DNA from: Picochlorum sp. 'celeri'
Taxonomy: Eukaryota; Chlorophyta; Trebouxiophyceae
DNA: 64,000 bases
Assembly: GCA_010909725.1 (NCBI GenBank)
Contig: JAACMV010000011.1
Location: 620,001 to 684,000 of the forward strand
Reading direction: 5' to 3'
Each line of letters begins with the position of its first letter. Position 1 is the first letter of the stretch. The notes under the pieces are model-generated. The model ran no database searches. It saw only the letters and a list, made by a program, of their open reading frames with translations, and was not told where the DNA came from. The position numbers were made by a program, and so were the translations under genes. Of this stretch, positions 49,862-61,544 are shown one piece after another.

Positions 49862-50491
49862 TCACAGATAGGGACTCGGAGGATTCTCATTTACACGTCC
49901 CAACTCCTCCCGTGTCATACTTCTCGCCAACGGCTCATCCCTCCCACCATCATACGTCTTCATCACCGACAACAGAGTCAGCAAACTACGCAGCAACTTG
50001 CTCACATCCTGGTACTGCTTCTTTGGGAACAGCAACAACTCACTCAATCGCTGAATCATACATGGAGCACCTCGGGCGTATCTATCCAACAAACCATGCA
50101 ATTCCTTCTTCTTCGCATCCACATACGCTCGACTCCCAGGCACATCCTTGCTAATAATAATCTCCGTCTCCTCAACAGTCCCATTCAGCCCTGCTCCCAA
50201 TCTTTCAGTCTCCTCCTCCTCCTCCTCCTCCTTCACTTCCTCCTCTTCCTCCTCGCGATACTCTTCTATACATGAATCAATCAAACCGTGATACACTGGC
50301 TTCATCACATTCCAATCAAACCGCATGCTATTCTGCAGAGCAACTTGTGCTACGAGACATTGAATCCGTTCAGGCACTGGAACACGACCACGATGCTCCT
50401 CTCCTGTCACATGCAACCTAGTGATATATTCTTTTACATCTTCTATGTTTGCAATGGGTATATCAGCATTCTGCGGCTCAAATCTCTCCAT
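49862..50491 (-). CDS. Protein phosphatase 4 regulatory subunit 2 (PPP4R2)
   Basis: 209 aa from ATG 50491 (MERFEPQNADIP); the frame upstream is open only from a TTG. R2 bridges PP4 catalytic subunit and R3 in the complex that dephosphorylates gamma-H2AX and other DNA-damage targets. The diagnostic block is APCMIQRLSELLLFPKKQYQDVSKLLRSL, equivalent to the family's FTIQRLCELL followed by PKRNY and DKFLRG. A Glu-rich loop (EEEEEEVKEEEEEEE) interrupts the domain, coded by a CTC/TCC-type simple repeat. The long acidic tail of animal R2 is missing, so this is a short form. Confidence 0.85.
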   Translation of the reverse strand: MERFEPQNADIPIANIEDVKEYITRLHVTGEEHRGRVPVPERIQCLVAQVALQNSMRFDWNVMKPVYHGLIDSCIEEYREEEEEEVKEEEEEEETERLGAGLNGTVEETEIIISKDVPGSRAYVDAKKKELHGLLDRYARGAPCMIQRLSELLLFPKKQYQDVSKLLRSLLTLLSVMKTYDGGRDEPLARSMTREELGRVNENPPSPYL

Positions 50492-50841
50492 GTTGAATTC
50501 AAATCTACCAATTTGCAACCATCGCTACTCCATGACTCAGTTTTAGGCTCTTACAACATGAATACATCTTTTTAAAGGGTGTATAGCACCGCCATCAGGC
50601 GGTGTCATGTGTTTGGGGAGGGGTTTTCATGGAGACAGTTGCAAATTCTAGTGTTCCCATCAATTGATACTGTTGATAGGAACACAAACCATGGTGGCAT
50701 CTGTCGTTGGAACTGAATTTGAATTTTGGATCAAAAACGCAGCCACCTTCCTCAGTGTCATTATTAGACGTAAAGTATACTTTACCTTTTATTCCCATTT
50801 GTATATATAGTGGTGTAGGAATAGAGGAGGAGGAGGAGGAT
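50492..50841. other. Divergent spacer
   Basis: 350 nt between divergent genes. Bases 50560-50610 include a GCACCGCCATCAGGCGGTG inverted repeat (50586-50604: CACCGCC and GGCGGTG around five bases). A TATATATAG lies about 36 nt before the ORC6 start, a plausible TATA position. An open frame through this region (50707 on) lacks an ATG. Confidence 0.55.
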
Positions 50842-51462
50842 ATGTCGAGTAATGACACAGCAGCAATCGAGGCCATCGTGTCGAAATTGGGTCTTCATGG
50901 GGCGATTGGGAGGTCTGTTTCTGGGAAGGCTATGGAATATTTGAGGAAATATAATTCAAAAATGGGTCGACAGAGTGGTGTGCTGGGGAATGCTCATATT
51001 GCAAAGCCAGCTGTGTGTGTGGACTTGGCTGTGACCTCTGGGGAGGTGTTGGTGGATGTTGCGGTGGATGTGAAGGCGTTGCAGCGTTCGAGTGGGACGA
51101 CGTCGAGTCAGTATAGAAGGGTTCGTAGTGTGATGATGAAGTCATTAGATATTCGGCAAAAGGTGTCTGCGAGGGATGTGTGCATCCAGTTTGGGTGTCT
51201 CAAGCTAGAGCCCATTGTTCGGGAGACGTTGGATGAATTCGAGTTGCGACTAGAGGATGCACGGTCGTCTGAGGAAGAGCGGGTTGATGCTCGTGCGCCT
51301 CGGTTTGTAGGGGCTGCGTTTGCGTTGGTGGCGAGGGCATACAAGGCTCGGTTTGACAAGGGCAAGCTGATGGATAGTTTGGGGATTCAGTCCAAGGAGT
51401 TTCGGGGTGCATTGGAGAGAATGTCGGATGTGATGCATAATGTATTCTTTGATGACGAATGA
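50842..51462 (+). CDS. Origin recognition complex subunit 6
   Basis: 206 aa, single exon. It starts at the ATG of MSSNDTAAIEAIVSKLGLHG. ORC6 joins ORC1-5 at replication origins and carries two TFIIB-like cyclin folds that touch DNA. Both folds are visible: the first with a basic KSLDIRQKVSARDVCIQFGCL, and the second with RFVGAAFALVARAYKARFDK followed by LMDSLGIQSKEFRGALERMSDVMHNVF. The order and length fit plant ORC6 better than the longer yeast protein. GKAMEYLRKYNSKMGRQ follows the start of the first fold. Confidence 0.88.
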   Translation: MSSNDTAAIEAIVSKLGLHGAIGRSVSGKAMEYLRKYNSKMGRQSGVLGNAHIAKPAVCVDLAVTSGEVLVDVAVDVKALQRSSGTTSSQYRRVRSVMMKSLDIRQKVSARDVCIQFGCLKLEPIVRETLDEFELRLEDARSSEEERVDARAPRFVGAAFALVARAYKARFDKGKLMDSLGIQSKEFRGALERMSDVMHNVFFDDE

Positions 51463-51519
51463 TGATGGAATTGAATAATGAAAAAATAAATATGTATTGT
51501 ATCAAATCAAATGAATGTG

Positions 51520-53280
51520 TCAGAGTTTTGATGATTGTGGATGCAGTGGGAACTGTTCCCGTAAATGGCGTTTGGAAATTTTGCCTGTGGCTGTGTACGG
51601 CAATGAATCAACAAATACTACGTCATCTGGCATCCACCAAGATGCTATTTTTCCTCTCAAGAACTGTAGAAGCTCCTCTTTTGTGACAGGAGGCACGTCT
51701 TTTTTCCTGACAACAACCAACAATGGACGTTCGCCCCACTTTGGATGAGGAATGGCAATCACTGCAGCCTCGGCAACGTTTGCATGTCCGCTCACAATAT
51801 TTTCTATTTCTATCGAACTGATCCATTCTCCCCCGCTCTTGATGACATCTTTTGATCTATCCCGAAGAACAATATACCCATTTGTGTCAATGGTTGCAAT
51901 ATCACCAGAGTCAAACCAACCACCCGGCTGGACGCAGTCTTCAGTTTTGTTAAAGTATCTTTTGATTACTGCAGGCCCACGCACTTGAAGGCTCCCTGGA
52001 GTTGTACCATCATGTGGCACAAGACGTCCAGAATCATCCACCAATCGAGGTTCACAGAATATATGGGGCCTGCCTTGGGTTGCTTGCATTGTGCGGTGGT
52101 GTTCTACGGGGATTGAATCCTTCCTGGTACCAAATGTTCCTTTTGGTGAGAGCTCGGTCATCCCCCACGAATGCCGGACCTCTGCCTTGACAATATTTTG
52201 GAAAAAGTCAATGAGGTGGGATGGACACGCAGCACCAGAAATCACCAGAATCCTCAACGACTCGAGTCGTGTCGCAAATTCTGTCCTCTCGATATAATCT
52301 TTCACAGATTGCCACACGGTGGGCACACCTCCACTATGAGTGACCCGGTACCTGTCAATGAGCCTGCAAATGTTTTGCCCATCCAGTCGTGGACCTGGCA
52401 GAACAAGCTTGCCACCAACAAGTGGCAAGGAGAATGCCGTACCCCACGAATTTGCATGAAACATGGGTACAACCATGAGAAAGCACGATGTGGATTTTAA
52501 AGTAAAGCCATCAGGAAGGCACACCGAGAGTGCATGCAAGAAATTGCTGCGATGGCCATACAGGACACCTTTGGGTTTGCCAGTTGTCCCACTGGTGTAA
52601 CAAAGGCCGCAGGCATCCGTCTCCTTGGAAGGATACCATTGGAATTTCCCAAGTATTGGTTCTTCTTCTGCTGAAATCCAATCCTCATAGCACAGGAGTT
52701 GTGAATGGATGGGTGAGTTCTTGGGCATATGGTCTTTGTCTGTTAGCAGAATCACATGCTTTATACTGCTGCAAGCATGGGGAATCAGCCTCTCAAGAAT
52801 AGGAACAAACGTGATATCTGCCATAATAACCACATCTCCCGCATCATTCAGTATGTATTCTATATCATGCTCGAAAAGACGGGGATTCACTGTATGACAT
52901 ACACCTCCCATTCCAGCAATGCCATACCAGGTCTCCAAATGCCTGGTAGTATTCCATGCGAGAGTGGCGACTCGATCCCCCGGAGCTACCCCAAGCCTGC
53001 TTAATGCCAAAGCACATTGCGCAGACCGCACCCAGACTTTCTTGTACGTAGACTCTACAATTGGGCCCTCAGTTGTGTGACAAATGACCTTTTGATCGCC
53101 ATGCCATGTGGCGGCAAAATCAATAATCTACACATTTTGAATTTCTGATCAATTGTTTGAAGTCATCGGAAGCAGTAAAAGCATCCAACCCAATGAAACG
53201 TGACATGTGCTGCATGGCATGGCATTTGTTCATACCTTGCTGACCACCAATGGCCAATCATTTTGCATCAGACTCTCCAT
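51520..53280 (-). CDS. Peroxisomal acyl-CoA synthetase / AMP-forming acyl-activating enzyme
   Basis: 550 aa from complement(51520-53127, 53236-53280). A 15-codon first exon (MESLMQNDWPLVVSK) is joined by a 108-nt phase-0 intron (GTATGA to TGTGTAG) to IIDFAATWHGDQKV. The ANL-superfamily core is complete: P-loop CYTSGTTGKPKGVLYGH, the linker WGMTELSPKGTFG, GWFDSGDIATID, RSKDVIKSGGEWIS with the hinge residue, and the catalytic Lys in TATGKISKRHL. The C-terminus is SKL, a canonical type 1 peroxisomal targeting signal. It resembles medium/long-chain fatty acid ligases; the exact acyl substrate cannot be deduced. Confidence 0.92.
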
Positions 53281-53708
53281 TAGGGGATTTATGATGAATA
53301 GAGAATACAATGTAGCTGGTATTTTGCCATTTGATCTTTTATTGAGGGCCAATCGCAATCTCATCATGGGACGCGTGTTGATCAAACAGTATTGTTGGGG
53401 AATCTCTCTCGCGGGGATTCAGCAAATTGCTGCGGCATGATGTGATGCTGATTGCAGCTGGTATGATATGTATCTTGTGAGGCAGTAATGAAAACACAAA
53501 TGTGCCGAAGGATCGCAGTATAGGAAATTGCCTCGCGTGTAGATTGGCGACGCTGTGTGCCATGTACATTTGGCTAGCCATGTCTGGGCAACTCCGAGAG
53601 AATCTCCAGCCTGTTTGATGTGCCGTATCATCAGCTTTGAGCCAATTGCTTGTATCGTACGTCCTAAAATAGCAAAGTGCAGAATCATTTACATCAAATT
53701 ATGTTCAT
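53281..53708. other. Spacer between two minus-strand genes, no gene recognised
   Basis: 428 nt that should hold the promoter of the acyl-CoA synthetase gene and the 3' end of the hexokinase gene lies at its other side. Two open frames of 80-89 codons exist here on the minus strand, but they lack family signal and overlap each other. No RNA gene or strong hairpin was seen. Confidence 0.5.
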
Positions 53709-55300
53709 TTATGATGATGTTTCGACTGCTGCGACGACTGCAGCTCCAATTACTGACGACCCATGGGCAAGGGTGATGGCCACCCGTGAAGACAGGGAGG
53801 GGTCATCCAGAAGTTCATCAATCGTTTCCCGTACAAGTTGACGATACCCATCAAACTTTGTGAAGGTGGATCCATCGACAGATATTTCTATTTTTTCGGA
53901 GGGCGATGCAGCATTCTCGAATTCTCTGCGGAGAATGGCCACCATGGCTGCTGCGCAGAGCCTTGCACTTCGCCTGGCCACCATGGTGCAGACTGACTTG
54001 GCTACCTGCAACTCGCACATGCTCATCGAATGATGAAGATTAAATGCATCTTGCAATGTACATCTTGTCGTCGTCAAATCAGGAGAGTCGTCGTGATAGA
54101 TTGCAGAGAGGCGGGCACCATCAAATGAATGAGGCGTCGCCAGGCCTGTTGCAGAATGATCTGACACGCCTCCATAGATACCTGTTTCTTCAGCTAGCTT
54201 TAACAAAATTCTTCGAGCGACATCTCCAATATATAATCCAGATATAAGCTTCTCAAAGAGACCATGGCCGGGATTAGCGCTGGAAAAATCCACCCACAAA
54301 TCCTCCTCACATGGTTGTATACCGCTGGCATGCTTGAGCCCACATGCTGCAATATCATGATCGAATATTTTGCAGTCTCCCCACTCGGTATTGATAATCA
54401 TATAATCTCCATGCTTCCTATATGATTTTGGAAGTGTTTTGATTTTATCGACAGATTCGATGTACGAGCAATTGGTTCCTGTCCCAAGAATGACACTAGA
54501 TTTCACCAGAGGTGATCCAAATTGTGCACCAACCAGCGAGGCAACTGAATCGTTCATCAGCGCGGGAATGACGGCATTCACATTCCTTTTTTTGAAGGTG
54601 TCTCGGAGCACCTGAACAACATTTTGGCCAAGAAGGCCTTGTCCACGAAAATTTTTGGTCCACAAAATTTGCTCACCATGATCCAGATTGTTCTGCTTGC
54701 ATGCAAAGCTATAACAAAAGCCAATCACAATTCGAGTGCCCTTCACTGACTTTCCATTCTCTTTTCCAATCATCTCAAGACATTTGTCGACAACCCATTC
54801 CATCAGCATGCCGTTGTCTGTGTCGTAACATTCTTCTGGAATTTTCCACTCCTTGACATGCTTGTCAACAACCTGTTGTTTCTCGAGCACAACCCGAACA
54901 ATTTTGAGGCTTGTTCCTCCTAAATCGATAGCAAAATATTCACCTTGCTCTGTTCCTTTGGGGAAACGATCGACGAATGAAGGGAGCATCATGAGACCTC
55001 CTGGTTTCCCTTCAAGTCCCAGATCCATCTGTTCTAGTATGGCATCACAAACCCGCAAAAGATCCTCCCTTCTGAGATCCAGCTTCGATCGATACTCTTC
55101 AAGCAGATATTCCTACATAGAAAGCAATCTTTGAGCTCGGGGAATGTATGTAGTGGGCAACGATTCGTCCATCGTACCAGTCTTGTCCTTTTCTTCCTTG
55201 TGTGCCACGCGTTGAAGGCTGCCGCGGACAGCAGCACCGAACCCAACGTAGATACAAGTAGCTTTATTGTTTTAGAATTTCTCTCCACTGTTGTCGGCAT
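53709..55300 (-). CDS. Hexokinase, membrane-anchored (type B)
   Basis: 508 aa from complement(53709-55112, 55178-55300). The phase-0 intron of 65 nt runs GTACGA to ATGTAG. Exon 1 gives MPTTVERNSKTIKLLVS followed by a hydrophobic N-terminal helix and Arg/Lys-rich stop (HTRKKRTR), as in plant type-B hexokinases anchored in the outer mitochondrial membrane. The ATP and sugar sites are visible: AIDLGGTSLKIVRV, LMNDSVASLVGAQFG with the catalytic Asp, ILGTGTNCSYIE, INTEWGDC, and SVDGSTFTKFDGY. It phosphorylates glucose; in plants some act as glucose sensors. The lysine-rich LWTKNFRGQGLLGQNV loop differs from the usual sugar-loop pattern, but key residues are intact. Confidence 0.93.
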
Positions 55301-55745
55301 GTCGTATCGTGACCGATCAAGCCAAAGTTTTTGTTTCGTAAGATTTCGTTTTGCTTTGAGCTTATTCTCTGGATAGAGCCGCCGACGGCCTACAATGCGA
55401 GGATATTCTCGATCTGTATTAGAGTTCACAAATGAATTAATAATAAATAATTTATGTGCTCGGTAGGATACCATGAATCCGTTTCGAGATGATGTGATGG
55501 GAGCTTCACCTGGCCCATAAGAATCCTAGGCTCGAATGGAAAGAATTGAGGCCCAAATTGAAATCACACCCAGCTGCGTCTGCATCTTTGCGCTTGGGGC
55601 ATTAGTGTAGTCAATGAGGTCTTAACCGAGGACGCACTTATTGCTAGTTGAAAACAAATCCAATCCCCTCTTGCCTTAGCTGGTAAGAAATTTCTGGCAG
55701 GTCTATTGGACCATCCTCACATCTTTTCATCCTCGACTCGTCTTG
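55301..55745. other. Spacer with no recognised gene
   Basis: 445 nt between the MutS2 end and the hexokinase start on the same strand. A GGGCATTAGTGTAGTCAATG stretch near 55600 faintly recalls a tRNA D arm, but no acceptor or T-arm partners follow. Bases 55420-55460 are AT-rich. No hairpin of note. Confidence 0.45.
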
Positions 55746-58700
55746 TTAGACATTGCGGTGCAAGTACACGACAGCACAGCCTCCCTGGGAGCCCTCCTGC
55801 TGTTCACATTTTTCAACTCGTGCATCTTTCCTGAGGAACTCTAGGACAGCTGCCCTCACCCTTCCCGTTTTCCCCACCCCGTGAACAACAAAAAGGATTG
55901 AGCCAGGTGGAAATGTTCCAAGTGCATCTTGAACGGCCCTGACAGCATCGTCAGCAGACTCTCCGCGGACGTCAACTGTGTTCTGACTTGTCTGAATGGC
56001 AACGCCGCTATACCCAGTTGCAGTAGAGGCTTGATCTGATGGTGCCGCCTCCTTCCTATATTTTTCTTGGGAGGCTCGCGGCTTTTGTGGTTTTTTACGA
56101 CTTGGTCTCAAATCGGTTAGTTTGACTTCCATGGAGAGCATCCCTGCCCGAACAGTTGCCTTGTTTTTGCTCAAGGATTCTATTGTTCCCGTCTTGCCTG
56201 CCATGGTGACAATGAGAACCTCCTCTCCTACTGCCGGCAACCAGTTCTCGGCAGCATTTTTATCTCCTTGTGAATCTTCAGATGTGATTTCTTCGTCGTA
56301 TTCGATGAGTTCAATGGCTCTGGAAGCGGCTACTGCACTAGCTTCATCTGCTATTTTCTTAAGAGCCTTGTCTGCATCTGATATGGACATCTCTCCAGAT
56401 TTGGCCATTTGAACCAAGGATTTGATCTCACGTAATTTTGCATCGACAGCCGGTAGCTTTTCAATTTCGGTTGCTTTTTCCTCTTTCTCGAGGAGAGCCA
56501 GCTCAGCGTTCGCAGAGGACAATTCCTCTTCAACGTGTTCCAGAAGGGCTTGCTCTTTCCGGAGAGAAGCCTTGGCCATTTCAAGGTCTGCCTCAGCAGA
56601 CGATATTTGTTCGGGTAGAGATTCTTTGATCGCATCCACTTGCAAGAATCTATTGTTCGAGTCTTCTTTCAAACGCGCTGCAATCTCTCGAGCATTCTGA
56701 ATCACCTCCATATCAAATCCAAGGCCTTCTGCAACAGCAAGGGCATGCGATTCCCCAGAGGAACCCCAAATCATCTTGTACGTGGGCAGAAATGTCTTCA
56801 CATTGAATTCTACATTCGCATCAATGAAATTTGAGCTCTCTGAAGCCAGTTCCTTCAGTTCAGCATGATGTGTTGTCACATAGGTCATGGCTGCACCTCC
56901 ATATGCAAGCTCTTGCAAGATGGCAGTTGCCAATGCAGCCCCTTCTGTTGGATCTGTCCCACTTCCAACTTCATCCATTAATACCAAAGATTCGCCAGTT
57001 GTATCTGCCAAAATGTCCTTGATCCGTTTCACGTGGCCGCTAAATGTGCTGAGATTTTGCTGCAGACTTTGAGCATCACCCACATCCACCAAAACCTTAT
57101 CAAACCATTTCATTTGAATTTGATCCATCTCTCTTTCAGACGAATCTCCGGCAGTCGGAATAAATAGCCCCGCTTTTGCCATGAGTGAAACCAATCCAAA
57201 TGTTTTGAGGGATGCGGTCTTTCCACCGGTGTTTGGTCCGGTAACGATCACTGCCGTTTTACCAGAAGGGATGAGAAAATCAATCGGCACTGGGTAAAAA
57301 TCATAGTCTTGCTTTGATGTCTCTGCAACTGCATGCTGAGTAGAACTTTGTCGTTTTAACTCACCTTTCTCATCCCTGTCCCATAATTCTGGTATTAAAT
57401 TAATGCCTTCTAATGCACTAGAAAAGGATTCCTGGCTAATTGAAAACCATGAAGCTTGTGGCAGATTTGGTTGTGGCAAAGGCTGTACATGTGGCTCCAA
57501 TAACAGAGGATGGTACACCTGTCTACAGACTATCCCATTGACAGAAGATGAGTTGAAATTTGGCTTCTGCCCCCGCAACCACAGTGCATGCTTTGCTCTT
57601 GCGAAAGCAAGATCAAGCTTTGTCATTGCCGACAGTACCCTTGTGATTTTCCCTGAATGTTTTGCTATTAATTTGGACAATCCTTCTAAAATTAAACTCT
57701 CTTCGCGCTTTTCAGCTTCCGACAAGTATGTTTCTGCGTTATTCAAAGGAATCAAAGGCTCTGGCTCCATATACATGGTGCTCTTTGAACCACTCGTTGC
57801 AAGAACCACTGATCCCTTGGGCAGCTCTCCATTTCTACCAGCTTTGACTGGTATACAACGGCGATCCCTTCGAATGACTACTTGAGCCCTTTCTGACGCG
57901 CCACAAGATTGCATTTTTCTTGCCCATTCATCAGCCATCCGACCGAGAGATTCAAAATTGGCTTTCCTCTCTTCTCTAACCTTGGCCAACTCACTTGATG
58001 CAGAATCCAGAATACGCCCATCCATTACGTTGATTTTTTCATGAATAAGTGCTGCAAAATCCGAGTCAAATTCATCGTGATGCTGAACGATCTTCTTCAG
58101 GTGCACACACCCTTCATGAGCTGCCAACTGTTCAACAATCCTATCAACAGATTCCAACGTGGTTGCAAATGCCCCAATCACAAGGGGATGTAGAATTGCT
58201 CCTTGACGAGAAGCCTCAATCGCCTTTCTCAGATCAAAGACACCATCAAAATTTAATTCAATATCTAATGCCTCTTTTGTTTGCTCTATAAGCTCCTGCG
58301 ATTCTTCCACCGTCTCTCCAATCAAAAGTTTCCCCGTGTAGGCTCGCTGTGCAGCAGGAGGAGTCATAGCAAAACTTGCTACTTGCTTGCACACCTTGGA
58401 CCATTCCAACATGTCCATTGACCTCAATTCAGTTTTAGAAAATCTGTATTTTCTCCGCTTCTTCTTCTTCTTGTTGCCCTTGGCCTTCGTACCATTCTCT
58501 TGTCTTTCATCTGCACCCACTTTGACTTCAGCATGACCCTCTTGAACAGAAGACAATGGCCTTGGCCCTGGACCGCAAGGACTCTGGTGTGACACATTGC
58601 TTTTCAATCTCTCAATATATCTACTTCCCCACAATGGCTTGGCGTGGAGTGGCCATCCATGTTTCTGCAGAACGAGAGGTGAGGAAAGCTTTTCCTGTAG

Positions 58701-58751
58701 CATGGCGCTTGTCCTTCCTCGTAAACGAGAAAGGGACCCACAATCTGCCAT
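55746..58751 (-). CDS. MutS2-type ATPase/nuclease, plastid form
   Basis: 1001 aa, single exon. MutS2 proteins have the MutS clamp and ATPase but not the mismatch-reading domain; bacterial forms resolve stalled ribosome collisions and suppress recombination. Residues 1-95 form a basic, Ser-rich transit peptide. The lever region is followed by Walker A VTGPNTGGKTASLKT, Walker B LVLMDEVGSGTDPTEGAAL, and YVTTHHAELKELA. A long coiled-coil insert follows (about 710-800), then KOW-like VGEEVLIVTMAGKTGTIESL, and a C-terminal Smr domain with VDVRGESADDAVRAV and LFVVHGVGKTGRVRAAVLEFL. The Smr His-Gly nuclease motif is retained (HGVGKTG) though the usual second Gly is shifted. Confidence 0.93.
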   Translation of the reverse strand: MADCGSLSRLRGRTSAMLQEKLSSPLVLQKHGWPLHAKPLWGSRYIERLKSNVSHQSPCGPGPRPLSSVQEGHAEVKVGADERQENGTKAKGNKKKKKRRKYRFSKTELRSMDMLEWSKVCKQVASFAMTPPAAQRAYTGKLLIGETVEESQELIEQTKEALDIELNFDGVFDLRKAIEASRQGAILHPLVIGAFATTLESVDRIVEQLAAHEGCVHLKKIVQHHDEFDSDFAALIHEKINVMDGRILDSASSELAKVREERKANFESLGRMADEWARKMQSCGASERAQVVIRRDRRCIPVKAGRNGELPKGSVVLATSGSKSTMYMEPEPLIPLNNAETYLSEAEKREESLILEGLSKLIAKHSGKITRVLSAMTKLDLAFARAKHALWLRGQKPNFNSSSVNGIVCRQVYHPLLLEPHVQPLPQPNLPQASWFSISQESFSSALEGINLIPELWDRDEKGELKRQSSTQHAVAETSKQDYDFYPVPIDFLIPSGKTAVIVTGPNTGGKTASLKTFGLVSLMAKAGLFIPTAGDSSEREMDQIQMKWFDKVLVDVGDAQSLQQNLSTFSGHVKRIKDILADTTGESLVLMDEVGSGTDPTEGAALATAILQELAYGGAAMTYVTTHHAELKELASESSNFIDANVEFNVKTFLPTYKMIWGSSGESHALAVAEGLGFDMEVIQNAREIAARLKEDSNNRFLQVDAIKESLPEQISSAEADLEMAKASLRKEQALLEHVEEELSSANAELALLEKEEKATEIEKLPAVDAKLREIKSLVQMAKSGEMSISDADKALKKIADEASAVAASRAIELIEYDEEITSEDSQGDKNAAENWLPAVGEEVLIVTMAGKTGTIESLSKNKATVRAGMLSMEVKLTDLRPSRKKPQKPRASQEKYRKEAAPSDQASTATGYSGVAIQTSQNTVDVRGESADDAVRAVQDALGTFPPGSILFVVHGVGKTGRVRAAVLEFLRKDARVEKCEQQEGSQGGCAVVYLHRNV

Positions 58752-59170
58752 TAAGTACTAAATTTAAACTATAAATAACACATCAAGCTGCTTGTCATGA
58801 CCATTACAGGGCTGCAGTCGATCTCTGGAAGGCGCTCTTCATGAAGACACATGATCATGTGGTCAGACGTCTGTTTCAAGCCCATTGCTTGAAATTACAA
58901 AATAGAGAGTGCATTATTATTCCATGGAGTCCATGATTGGCCAATAAATTATACCCTAATTCCTTATCTTCAACAATCTCTCTGGGGGAAGTAGAAGTAG
59001 AATCCTGAAAGAGTCAAGCGAAAGCAAAAGGAATTACCATGTCTTTGTTCCTGTAATGTGCTGCAACAAGCAGCAGAGTATCGGTTCTAAATTTACACAT
59101 ATATAAATATATATTGACCTTCAAAGGAACTGCTGGCAGATCGGTGGGCTTTTCTTGTTGGGTCAGAGGC
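58752..59170. repeat. Divergent spacer with palindromes (58848-58861, 58874-58894)
   Basis: 419 nt. CACATGATCATGTG (58848-58861) is a perfect 14-bp palindrome. TTTCAAGC (58874-58881) and GCTTGAAA (58887-58894) form an 8-bp stem around CCATT. Two hairpins thus lie within 50 nt. An AT-rich TATAAATATATAT tract (59101-59115) lies about 55-70 nt before the XPD start. Confidence 0.7.
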
Positions 59171-61544
59171 ATGAAGTTCCAGTTAGAAGGCCTTACGGTC
59201 TTCTTTCCGTACGAGTACATTTATCCAGAACAATACCAATACATGGTTGAATTGAAGCATGCCCTTGATGCGAAAGGACACTGCTTGTTAGAGGTATGGC
59301 TGTCTGATACTGGGGTTCTCTCTTCTGTGTTGGGAAGCAAAGAAAATCTAATGCATGGGCCTTGGATTGCAGATGCCTACGGGTACTGGAAAGACTATCA
59401 CACTTCTTTCACTGATAACATCATATCAATTGGCACATCCTGAAGTGGGAAAACTGATTTACTGTACGAGAACTGTCCCAGAGATGGAAAAGGTGTTGGT
59501 AGAGCTGCAAGAGTTGATGGATTACAGATCCAAGTATTTTCCTGATGGAAAGGAGCCTAAAATATTAGCTGTAGGGCTTTCAAGTAGAAAGAATTTGTGC
59601 GTCCATCCGACTGTCGCTGAAGAAGGATCGAGAGAGAGCACGGATGCCAAGTGTATGAGGCTCACTGCTCCATGGGTCCGGGAGCGGGCAGCACAGGACC
59701 CTGGATCTGAGGAGACGTGTGAATGGTACGAAGGGCTTGATATCGATGGGCCCACAGCTAGACTCGATCCTGGTGTGTATACTCTGAAAGATATGAGAAA
59801 TCTGGGCAGAAAGAAGAAATGGTGTCCCTATTTCCTTGCTCGGCACATGATTGCCTTTTCAAATATAGTGGTATTTAACTACCAATACATGATTGACCCA
59901 AAAGTGTCGAATATGGTGAGTCGAGAGATGGAAAAAGAATGTGTCGTCGTATTTGATGAGGCCCATAATATTGACAATGTGTGCATTGAGGCTTTGAGCG
60001 TGAATTTACGACAGCAGACTCTGGAGAATGCAAGCAGAAACCTGGGATCTCTTCGACGCAGGATAGATAGAGTGAAAGAGACTGATGCTGAGCGATTACG
60101 AGAAGAATATAGAAAGTTGGTAAATGGATTGGCGAGCCAGGTAGCGCTCCCAGTGGATGGAGATGAGACAACTCAATGGTTGTCTAACCCAGCACTGCCT
60201 CAAGATATTTTGCAGGAAGCTGTTCCCGGAAACATTCGACGAGCAGAACATTATGTGGCCTTCATGCAGCGATTTTTAGCCTTTTTGAAGAATAAAATGG
60301 ATATTAGAACGGTGACGATCGAAGATCCAGGCACGTTTTTAAAGTCCCTTGAGCAGGAAGTAGCCATTGATGGGAAGACGTTGAGATTCTGCTACGATAG
60401 ACTTGTATCCCTCATGAGAACATTAGAGATCTCATCAACAGATGAATACACAGCAATTCATCTCGTCGCTGATTTTGCGACTCTTGTTGCAACGTATTCG
60501 AGGGGATTTGCGATAATCTCAGAGCCATATGATGATAGACTTCCAGCCATACCAGACCCTATCATTCAATTGTCCTGTCTGGATGCATCTCTGGCAATGA
60601 AGCCTGTATTCAGCAAGTATCACACAGTCGTCATCACAAGCGGTACCCTCAGTCCAATTGATTTGTATCCTAGAATTCTGAATTTTCACCCTGTGGCCCT
60701 TGCATCGCTGAATATGACGTTGACCAGGGACTGTCTGTGTCCAGTTGTGTTGACCAGAGGGGCTGACCAACTGCCTGTTTCTACAAAGTTTGACATGAGA
60801 CAAGACCCAGGAGTTATCAGAAATTACGGTAGAATGCTTGTAGATTTAGCAGCAGCGGTTCCTGATGGCATCATATGCTTTTTCGTCTCGTATACATATA
60901 TGGACTCAATTGTGTCCAGTTGGCAAGACATGGGAATTCTGTCAGACCTCATGGCCCACAAACTTGTATTTATCGAAACGAAAGACGTGGTGGAAACAAC
61001 TCTCGCCTTAGATAATTATAGAAGAGCATGTGACTGCGGTAGAGGAGCTATTTTCCTCTCTGTTGCGAGGGGGAAGGTTGCTGAAGGCATTGATTTTGAC
61101 CGCCATTACGGACGGTGTGTTGTCATGTTTGGAATCCCCTACCAGTACACCCTTTCCCGTATCCTCAGGGCTCGATTAGAGTATTTGAAAGAAACGTTTC
61201 AGGTGAAAGAAAGCGATTATTTGGCTTTCGATGCCATCAGACAGGCAGCCCAATGCGTCGGGAGGGTGATTAGATCAAAGGCAGACTATGGCCTCATGGT
61301 GTTTGCTGACAAGCGCTATCAGAGGGGCGACAAGAGAGACAAGCTACCCAAATGGATTACCACAAACTTGAAAGATGCCAATGTCAACCTCTCAACGGAT
61401 ATGCTCGTGTCGATCGCGCGAGATTTCATGAGGGAAATGGCTCAGCCAGTTGAAGGAGACACAGTTGGGAAGAGCCTTCTGTCTGTAGAGGCTGTAAATG
61501 CCCTTGAAATGGCCCGTAATAGTCAGAGCATGGCAATCGACTAA
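59171..61544 (+). CDS. TFIIH DNA helicase XPD/ERCC2/Rad3
   Basis: 764 aa from exons 59171-59293 and 59373-61544; the phase-0 intron of 79 nt runs GTATGG to TTGCAG. XPD unwinds DNA 5' to 3' in nucleotide excision repair and holds CAK on TFIIH. Exon 1 ends [15 protein letters not shown] at the Walker A site, so the intron splits LLE from MPTGTGKT. The four iron-sulfur cysteines are present: LCVHP, KCMRL, TCEWY and WCPYF. Motif II is [10 protein letters not shown]; motif [18 protein letters not shown]. The length is near the 760 aa of animal and plant XPD, so the gene is complete. The frame is open upstream of the ATG but has no better start. Confidence 0.96.

Noticed and set aside
55590..55640. 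tRNA D-arm-like TAGTGTAGTCAATG
   Set aside because: No B box or acceptor complement nearby.
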